DNA of 43,762 bases from Pseudomonadota bacterium (lineage in GTDB: Bacteria > Myxococcota_A > UBA9042), in the NCBI GenBank assembly GCA_005792545.1, contig SXRM01000087.1:1-43762 (forward strand), read 5' to 3'. Position 1 is the stretch's first letter, and each line of letters begins with the position of its first letter. Below the pieces are notes generated by a model. The model was given only the letters and a program-made list of their open reading frames with translations. It did no database searches and was not told the origin of the DNA. The position numbers and the translations under genes were made by a program. Shown here piece after piece: positions 38,259-43,762 of the stretch.

Positions 38259-38578
38259 AGCGCGGAGAGGTCTGGTGGGCCAATCTGCCGCCGCCTGCTG
38301 GCCGCAGGCCGGTGGTGCTGCTGTCGCGCGACGCTGCCTATGCCGTGCGCAGTTCGGTAACGATCGCGGAGGTTTCCTCCACGATCCGTCTGATTCCTTC
38401 CGAGCTTGCGTTGGGGCCAGCTGACGGCCTGCCGCGGGCATGCGTGGCCAACGCCGACAACCTGGTCACGATCCCAAAGGCGTGGTTGGATGGCCGTATC
38501 GCGGCGCTGTCGCCGGCCAAACTGGCGGCGGTCGAGGCCGCCATCCAGTTTGCGCTAGCCCTGCCCTCGGGGCATTGA
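38255..38578 (+). CDS. MazF-family toxin (PemK-like)
   Basis: 'MKRGEVWWANLPPPAGRRPVVLLSRD' and 'ACVANADNLVTIPKAWLDGRIAALSPAKLAAVEAAI'; ATGA overlap. Confidence 0.9.
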   Translation: MKRGEVWWANLPPPAGRRPVVLLSRDAAYAVRSSVTIAEVSSTIRLIPSELALGPADGLPRACVANADNLVTIPKAWLDGRIAALSPAKLAAVEAAIQFALALPSGH

Positions 38579-38593
38579 CGCTCGCTCCATTGG

Positions 38594-39937
38594 CTACGTT
38601 GGTGCTCCGTCCAAAACCGCCATCACCGCCCGCGCCAGGTCGTCTCGATGCCTGCGCACCTCGGCCGCCACCTCGGCCCGCACCCCGCGCAGCCACGCCA
38701 ACCGCAGCACCTGGCGCCGTCGCTGCCACCGCTCCGACCAACGCAGCGCCATCCAGCCGGTGAGCGGCCCGGCGGCCGCCACCGCCAGCGCCATCGGCCA
38801 GCCAAACAGTGCACCGGCCAGCCACGCCTGCGCGCCCCAATACGCCGGCATGCCCACCAGCCCCAGCAGCACCTTGACCGTGCCGACCAGATCGGTCTCG
38901 GTGCCGGCGATGACCACCGACAACGGCCGGATCGCCCGGTACGCCGGCCAGCCGAGCAGCGTGCCCAGCACCGCAAACGGCAGCAGCGCCATCAGCCCCA
39001 TGCTGCCGCGGGCCACGGCGCCCGGAGCGGGCAGGGCGGCGTCGACCTGCCAAGGGTCGTCGATGCCGAGTTCGCTCAGCTGGGCGGCAAACGCCACAGC
39101 CTGACTTTGCAGGGCATGCGCGCGCTCGGGTTCGCGGTCGAGCAGCGAGCGCCATGCCGCCGCCAGTTGCTGCGCCAGGGCCTGCTGCGCCGCCAGATCG
39201 CGGGCGGCGCCCTGATGGACCCACCCAGCCACGGCCACAAAGCCGCGCAGCAGCGTCTGGTCATCGGCTTGCAAGACCACCTGCGATAGGTCGTGGTTCA
39301 GTTCGTGGGTCAGCTGCCGCGCAGCGTCGAAGTCCACGCCGTGGCGCGTCACGAACGGGCCAACCCCGGTCGGCTCGCCAATCTGCACCGCCACCCGCGA
39401 CCGAAAGGTCTCTTTGGCCTCGTAGAGCAGCCCGCAAGGCACCAGATACAGCGGCAGGCCCGGATACCCTTCGACATACGACAGCGCCAGCCGCGCCGCG
39501 CCGGTCTTTAGCGGCCGCATCGCCGGATCGCTGTGGCTGGTGCCCTCCGGAAACAGCGCCAGCCAGCAGCCGCTGGCCAGCCGTTGCCGGGCCAGGTCGA
39601 AGGTGCGCTCATTGTGGCTGGTGTCGGCGCCGTCGCGCGGCCGAAACACCGGCAGCCCGGCAAAGGCGTCGAGCGCCAGCCGGCCAAACGGGTTGCCGAA
39701 CAGCGTGGACTTGGCCAGAAAGCCGACCGGCCGACCGACCGCCAGCCGCAGCACCACCGGATCCAGTAGCCCGTTTGGGTGGTTGGCGACCAGGATCACC
39801 GCGCCGTCTTTGGGCAGGTTGTCCAGCCCGGATACCGCGATCTCGCGGTAGAACAGCCGCACCAGGCCAAGACACACCGCGCGCGCGGTGCGCGTGAGGC
39901 CATCGTTTGGCACCTCCGCGGTCACAGCCGGCGCCAT
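38594..39937 (-). CDS. PlsC-type acyltransferase with C-terminal membrane region
   Basis: NHPNGLLDP and FPEGTSHSD motifs; same layout as 2799-4154. Confidence 0.85.
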   Translation of the reverse strand: MAPAVTAEVPNDGLTRTARAVCLGLVRLFYREIAVSGLDNLPKDGAVILVANHPNGLLDPVVLRLAVGRPVGFLAKSTLFGNPFGRLALDAFAGLPVFRPRDGADTSHNERTFDLARQRLASGCWLALFPEGTSHSDPAMRPLKTGAARLALSYVEGYPGLPLYLVPCGLLYEAKETFRSRVAVQIGEPTGVGPFVTRHGVDFDAARQLTHELNHDLSQVVLQADDQTLLRGFVAVAGWVHQGAARDLAAQQALAQQLAAAWRSLLDREPERAHALQSQAVAFAAQLSELGIDDPWQVDAALPAPGAVARGSMGLMALLPFAVLGTLLGWPAYRAIRPLSVVIAGTETDLVGTVKVLLGLVGMPAYWGAQAWLAGALFGWPMALAVAAAGPLTGWMALRWSERWQRRRQVLRLAWLRGVRAEVAAEVRRHRDDLARAVMAVLDGAPT

Positions 39938-41154
39938 CCCACCCCCCAGATCGCCGCGCCGATGGCCAGCGTCGCGGGCACGGTCCACAGCGCGGCCGCC
40001 AGCCCGAGGCCGCTATCGGCCAGTAGCCCCACGATCGGCGGCGAGATGGCGTCGCCCAGCAGGTGGATGGCCAGAATCGACAAGGCGAACGCCCGAGCGC
40101 ACAAGTTGGCGGGCACGCTGTTGACGATAATCGCGTTGATGGGGCCGTTGTAACACCACAGGCAGAACTGCGCGGCCACGATGGCCGCGGTGACGGGCCC
40201 GGCGCCATCGACGTGCAGCGCCACGACGGCGAGTCCGGCCGCTAGCGTCATCGAGACGGCGCTGAGCCAGAAGTAGGGGTTGTTGAGACGGCCCGTGAGC
40301 CAATCGCCGAGATAGCCGCCGGCCAGCGTGCCGCCGAGGCCCCCCAGCACCGTCCCCGCACCGACTATGCTGCCGGCCTCGGCGAGGTCGAAGCCGCGGT
40401 GGCGCGCCAGAAACGTCGGATACCAGTCGGCCAGCGCACCGGAAGCAAACGTCACCGCTACGTAGCCGCCCACCGCGTAGACGTACGGACGATTGGTGCG
40501 CAGTAGCCGCAAGGCCGTGGGCCAGTCGGGTGGCGCAACCACGGGTTCGTCGCCGCGCGGCGGCTCGCGCAAGAACCACACCCAGGCTGCGGCCAGCAGT
40601 CCCGGCAGGCCGACTGCGACAAAGGCAGTGCGCCACCCGAATTGCTGACCGAGTGCACCGCCCACCGCGAACCCCACCGCCGCGCCAACCGGAATCGCCA
40701 CGTAGAACCAGGTCAGCGCTTTGTTGCGCCGCTCGGGCGGATAGTAGTCGGCGATGAGGCCGGGGCTGAGCGTCGCATATGCCGCCTCACCCACGCCGAC
40801 CAGCGCACGGGCAAACAAGAACGACCAGAACCCCTGCGCCAGCGCCGCCGCCGCGGTCGCCAGCGACCACAGGCCTACGCCAAACGCGATGACCTTGCGC
40901 CGCGCAAAGCGGTCGGCCAGCGTGCCGAACAGCGGACTCGCCAGCATGTACACCACCACGAACGCCGTCAGCGGCCAGCTGGTCTGGGCGTCGTCCAGCT
41001 GCAGGTCGGCCTTGAACAGGTCCTTGACCGCGCTCGGTACATAGCGGTCCACGTAGTTCAGCAGGTTGAGCAGCGTCAGCGCCAACAATGCTCGGCGGGC
41101 ACCGGCGGCAAGGGCTTGCGGCGGCAGGTCAGCGGTTGGCTCAGTTGGGGACAT
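39922..41154 (-). CDS. MFS transporter (Spinster-like)
   Basis: 'NLLNYVDRYVPSAV', 'GTLADRFARRKVI' and 12-TM pattern. Confidence 0.9.
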   Translation of the reverse strand: MSPTEPTADLPPQALAAGARRALLALTLLNLLNYVDRYVPSAVKDLFKADLQLDDAQTSWPLTAFVVVYMLASPLFGTLADRFARRKVIAFGVGLWSLATAAAALAQGFWSFLFARALVGVGEAAYATLSPGLIADYYPPERRNKALTWFYVAIPVGAAVGFAVGGALGQQFGWRTAFVAVGLPGLLAAAWVWFLREPPRGDEPVVAPPDWPTALRLLRTNRPYVYAVGGYVAVTFASGALADWYPTFLARHRGFDLAEAGSIVGAGTVLGGLGGTLAGGYLGDWLTGRLNNPYFWLSAVSMTLAAGLAVVALHVDGAGPVTAAIVAAQFCLWCYNGPINAIIVNSVPANLCARAFALSILAIHLLGDAISPPIVGLLADSGLGLAAALWTVPATLAIGAAIWGVGWRRL

Positions 41155-41295
41155 GTAACCTTGGGGCGTCGGAGCGGCGGGCGCTAGCGTAGGGGCGGCA
41201 CTTCACGACGGCAAGCAGTGGCAGGCGCAACGGGTGCGGTTCCTGAAATGGGGGCGATCGCTGGCATGGTACCTACACGGTCCTGGTAGATACTG

Positions 41296-41420
41296 CCGGC
41301 GGCTGAAGCCGCGGCCTGTGGGTGCAAAGCCTTGCCTTCGCAAGGCTAGATCATCACAAGGGAAAAATAGCCGGGCGCAGGCCGGGCTTCGTACAGCAAG
41401 CCTGCCGCTTTAGCCGCCGG
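41296..41420. repeat. Structured intergenic element with nested inverted repeats
   Basis: Outer arms CCGGCGGCTGAAG (41296-41308) / CTTTAGCCGCCGG (41408-41420), 12/13 complementary; inner perfect hairpin AGCCTTGC-CTTC-GCAAGGCT (41328-41347). Confidence 0.7.
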
Positions 41421-41519
41421 GTCCAACCTGAACGCCATGCGTATTGACTGGTTCCACGCGCCTCGCCGTAGACCCCAAAGCGCGATCCGCACCCATGCGC
41501 AACCCGCGACCTTGCCCGG

Positions 41520-42404
41520 TCAGGGCGGCAGCGCCTCCAAAGCGTTGAAGTGGTGCACGGCGACACCGCCAAACCCCGCCTCGGCGCCAAGGGCAGCGCG
41601 CACGGCGTCCATGGCTTTGCGCAGCGCCGCGGCACCCTCCTGGCAATAGGTCTCGTCGGCCGCCACGCCACAGGCTGCCTCTGACGCCACCACCACGGGC
41701 TTACCGGTCGCCCGACCGTACGCGAGTTCCTGCTTGACGAGCTCGAGTTGCACCGCCGGGTCGTCGCGGTAGTCCATCACCACCACGCGGTCGACGGCGT
41801 CGGCGATCCATAGCGACAGTGGCCGCGCCTGCCCGTTACGCGTGACCACCACGTCGTCGTACCAGTTGGGCATGTCATAGACCAGCGCAAGGCCGCGCCC
41901 GGCTACCAGCGGCCGCACCGCCGCCAGCAGGTCCAGCAATTCGCCGGCCAATTGTGCCTGGCTGGTCGGCCAGTCGGGCAGGGCGTGCGGCTCAATGTTC
42001 AGGTGGATTGCGGTGGGCCGCGGCTCGCCGCTGTCGGCGACGAACTGCGTGAGATCGCTAACGATTTTCACGCACTGGCCGTGGTTGGCGCTGCGCGCCC
42101 AACTGTGGTTGCCGGCCAGCAGTTCGACCGCAATCTTCCGATCGGCTGCCGCCACCACCAGGTCGCGCAGCGCCAGCGGGTTGTCGTAGACCAGCGTCTG
42201 GGCTTGGGCGTACCAGGTGTCCAGCTTGAAGCGCTCGGTCTGCGACAACAGAGCCTGGCGGGCGCCGGGATCGAACGCGGGCAAATTGTTCCACACCCAC
42301 AGGCCGCGCTGCTTGGGATGGGTTGGCACGCTCGGCGGGGTAGATGCGGCGCACGCCGCCACTACGGCGGCAAACACCAGCACACCGAGCCGACGCCAGG
42401 TCAC
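41520..42404 (-). CDS. Lipoprotein, possibly TIM-barrel glycoside-hydrolase-like
   Basis: 'VLVFAAVVAACAAS' lipobox; 'RGLWVWNN', 'AIHLNIEPHALPDW', 'VVVMDYRDD'. GTG 42404 or TTG 42410 start. Confidence 0.65.
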   Translation of the reverse strand: MTWRRLGVLVFAAVVAACAASTPPSVPTHPKQRGLWVWNNLPAFDPGARQALLSQTERFKLDTWYAQAQTLVYDNPLALRDLVVAAADRKIAVELLAGNHSWARSANHGQCVKIVSDLTQFVADSGEPRPTAIHLNIEPHALPDWPTSQAQLAGELLDLLAAVRPLVAGRGLALVYDMPNWYDDVVVTRNGQARPLSLWIADAVDRVVVMDYRDDPAVQLELVKQELAYGRATGKPVVVASEAACGVAADETYCQEGAAALRKAMDAVRAALGAEAGFGGVAVHHFNALEALPP

Positions 42405-42406
42405 GT

Positions 42407-43693
42407 TCAATCGCTGTGCGTAACCCGGCCGCCGTACACCGTCAGCAGCGCTCGGCCGACCAGTTGTTTGCCCCAGACTGGCGAATTGCGGCACTTGCTC
42501 AGGTTGGTGGCGTTGTCGAGCGTCCACGCCCGATCCGGGTCGAGCAGCGCAAACGTCGCCGGCTCGCCTATGCGCAACATCGGCGCCGGCAGACCGAGGA
42601 TGGCACGCGGCATGGTCATGGTGGCACGCACCAGCGACGTGTCGTCCAGTTCGCCGCGGCGGACCAGATCGCACAGCAGCGGCCACACCGTCTGCAGCCC
42701 GATGGCGCCCGGCTGCGCGCGATCGAATTCGACCTCTTTGTCCGCCACGCTCCACGGCTGGTGGTCGCTGCAGACGGCATCGATGGTACCGTCGCGCACC
42801 CCGGCGAGCAGCGCCTCGCGATCCTGCCGCTCGCGCAGCGGCGCCACGAACCGCAGGTTGGCGTCGTAGTCGCACAGCGCCGAATCGGTCAGCAGCAAGT
42901 GCCACGGCGTCACCGCAGCCGTCACCGCGATGCCGTCGCCCTTGGCGCGCCGCACGTGATCGACCGACCGCGCCGCGCTCAGCCGTGCCAGGTGCAGGCG
43001 GCCCTGCGCCAGCTGGCACACGGCGATGTCGCGGGCTACGGCGATGTGCTCTGCCGCTGCCGGGATGCCGCGCAGCCCCAAGCGGGTCGACCACGGTCCC
43101 TCGTGCATCACGCCTGCGCCCGCCAGATCGAGGTCGAGCGGCTGCGTCACCACGCCGCGGCCAAAGCTGCGCGCGTACTCCAGGGCCCGCCGCAGCATGC
43201 GCGACGAGCGCACCGGTCGATCGGCATCGCCAAACGCCACCGCGCCGGCCTCGGTCATCTCGCCCATCGGCGACAGCGTCTCGCCCTGCAGCCGGTGGGT
43301 CAAGGCGCCAATCGGCAGCAGCTCACACAGGCCGATGTCGCGCGCGCGCCGCACGATGAGCTCGGTGACCGCGTGGTCGTCGTTACTGGGCTGGGTATCT
43401 GGCCCCACCGCCACCGCCACGTACCCGCCGGCCGCCGCGCAACGCGACAGCGACAGCAAATCCTCGTCCTGCTCCTGGCCCGGCTCGCGACCGGCAGCGC
43501 CCAGATCCACGAGGCCGGGCGTCAGCCAGCAACCGCGGCCATCGACGCGCTGCGCCCCCGGCACATCAAGCCGCTGACCGACGGCAGCGAAGTGGCCACC
43601 CACCAGCAGCACGCTGCACGGACCGGGAGGCAGGTTGGCCCAGCCGCGCAGATCCGCATCTTCAATGAGCAGGTTGTCGACGATCGGCAGCAT
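42407..43693 (-). CDS. pyrC': Dihydroorotase-like protein lacking the HxH motif (PyrC'-like)
   Basis: 'GCWLTPGLVDLGAAGREPGQEQDEDLLSLSRCAAAGGY' aligns to FVDLHVHLREPG with HxH lost; 'AVCSDHQPW' retained; directly downstream of the pyrB end. Confidence 0.8.
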   Translation of the reverse strand: MLPIVDNLLIEDADLRGWANLPPGPCSVLLVGGHFAAVGQRLDVPGAQRVDGRGCWLTPGLVDLGAAGREPGQEQDEDLLSLSRCAAAGGYVAVAVGPDTQPSNDDHAVTELIVRRARDIGLCELLPIGALTHRLQGETLSPMGEMTEAGAVAFGDADRPVRSSRMLRRALEYARSFGRGVVTQPLDLDLAGAGVMHEGPWSTRLGLRGIPAAAEHIAVARDIAVCQLAQGRLHLARLSAARSVDHVRRAKGDGIAVTAAVTPWHLLLTDSALCDYDANLRFVAPLRERQDREALLAGVRDGTIDAVCSDHQPWSVADKEVEFDRAQPGAIGLQTVWPLLCDLVRRGELDDTSLVRATMTMPRAILGLPAPMLRIGEPATFALLDPDRAWTLDNATNLSKCRNSPVWGKQLVGRALLTVYGGRVTHSD

Positions 43694-43696
43694 TGG

Positions 43697-43762
43697 CTAC
43701 GCCCCCTGGCTTTCCAGGCCGCGCGTCGCTGCTACGGCGTACAGCACGGCCATGCGCACCGC
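43697..43762 (-). CDS. pyrB: Aspartate carbamoyltransferase, 3' end (partial)
   Basis: Reverse strand encodes AVRMAVLYAVAATRGLESQGA*, resembling the ATCase C-terminal 'VRMAVLYALL'; adjacent to pyrC-like gene. Confidence 0.7.
   Translation of the reverse strand, partial: AVRMAVLYAVAATRGLESQGA

Noticed and set aside
1-43762. CRISPR arrays, tRNA, rRNA, transposase or integrase genes
   Set aside because: Looked for spaced direct repeats, cloverleaf landmarks and DDE/tyrosine-recombinase motifs; none were seen by eye.

Overview
High-GC bacterial window; the lipoprotein styles and a possible MYXO-CTERM-like tail suggest a Myxococcota/Bradymonadota-like genome, but this is only an impression. It has three parts. 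(1) 1-22.1 kb is ordinary chromosome: secreted/lipoproteins (TIG/IPT, HEAT-like, PPC-like, glutaredoxin), an alpha/beta hydrolase, a PlsC-type acyltransferase, DUF2804, a cyclic-nucleotide-binding protein, an M50 protease, large membrane proteins including an STT3-like one, a frameshifted SulP transporter remnant, and two copies of a dispersed repeat. (2) 22.6-38.6 kb is a compact, co-directional defence island. It opens with a sigma-54 enhancer-binding activator whose N-terminal domain carries a CARF-like 'LSPGTPAM' motif. A full-consensus sigma-54 promoter follows (TGGCACG-N4-TTGCA, 24154-24169). Then come type I restriction hsdR-hsdM-hsdS, a TIR-like (DUF1863/ThsB-like) protein coupled to a small two-TM protein, an AlbA_2/Schlafen-like ATP-binding protein, an AAA (DUF3696/OLD-like) ATPase, a PLD-like protein, an HNH nuclease, a PGN_0703-like PD-(D/E)XK protein and a MazEF-type module. 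The main hypothesis is a signal-inducible, sigma-54-controlled multilayer defence operon. (3) 38.6-43.8 kb is chromosomal: a second PlsC-type acyltransferase, an MFS transporter, a structured intergenic element, a lipoprotein, and a pyrB-pyrC' pair whose dihydroorotase lacks the HxH metal motif. All calls come from reading the sequence; no database search was run.
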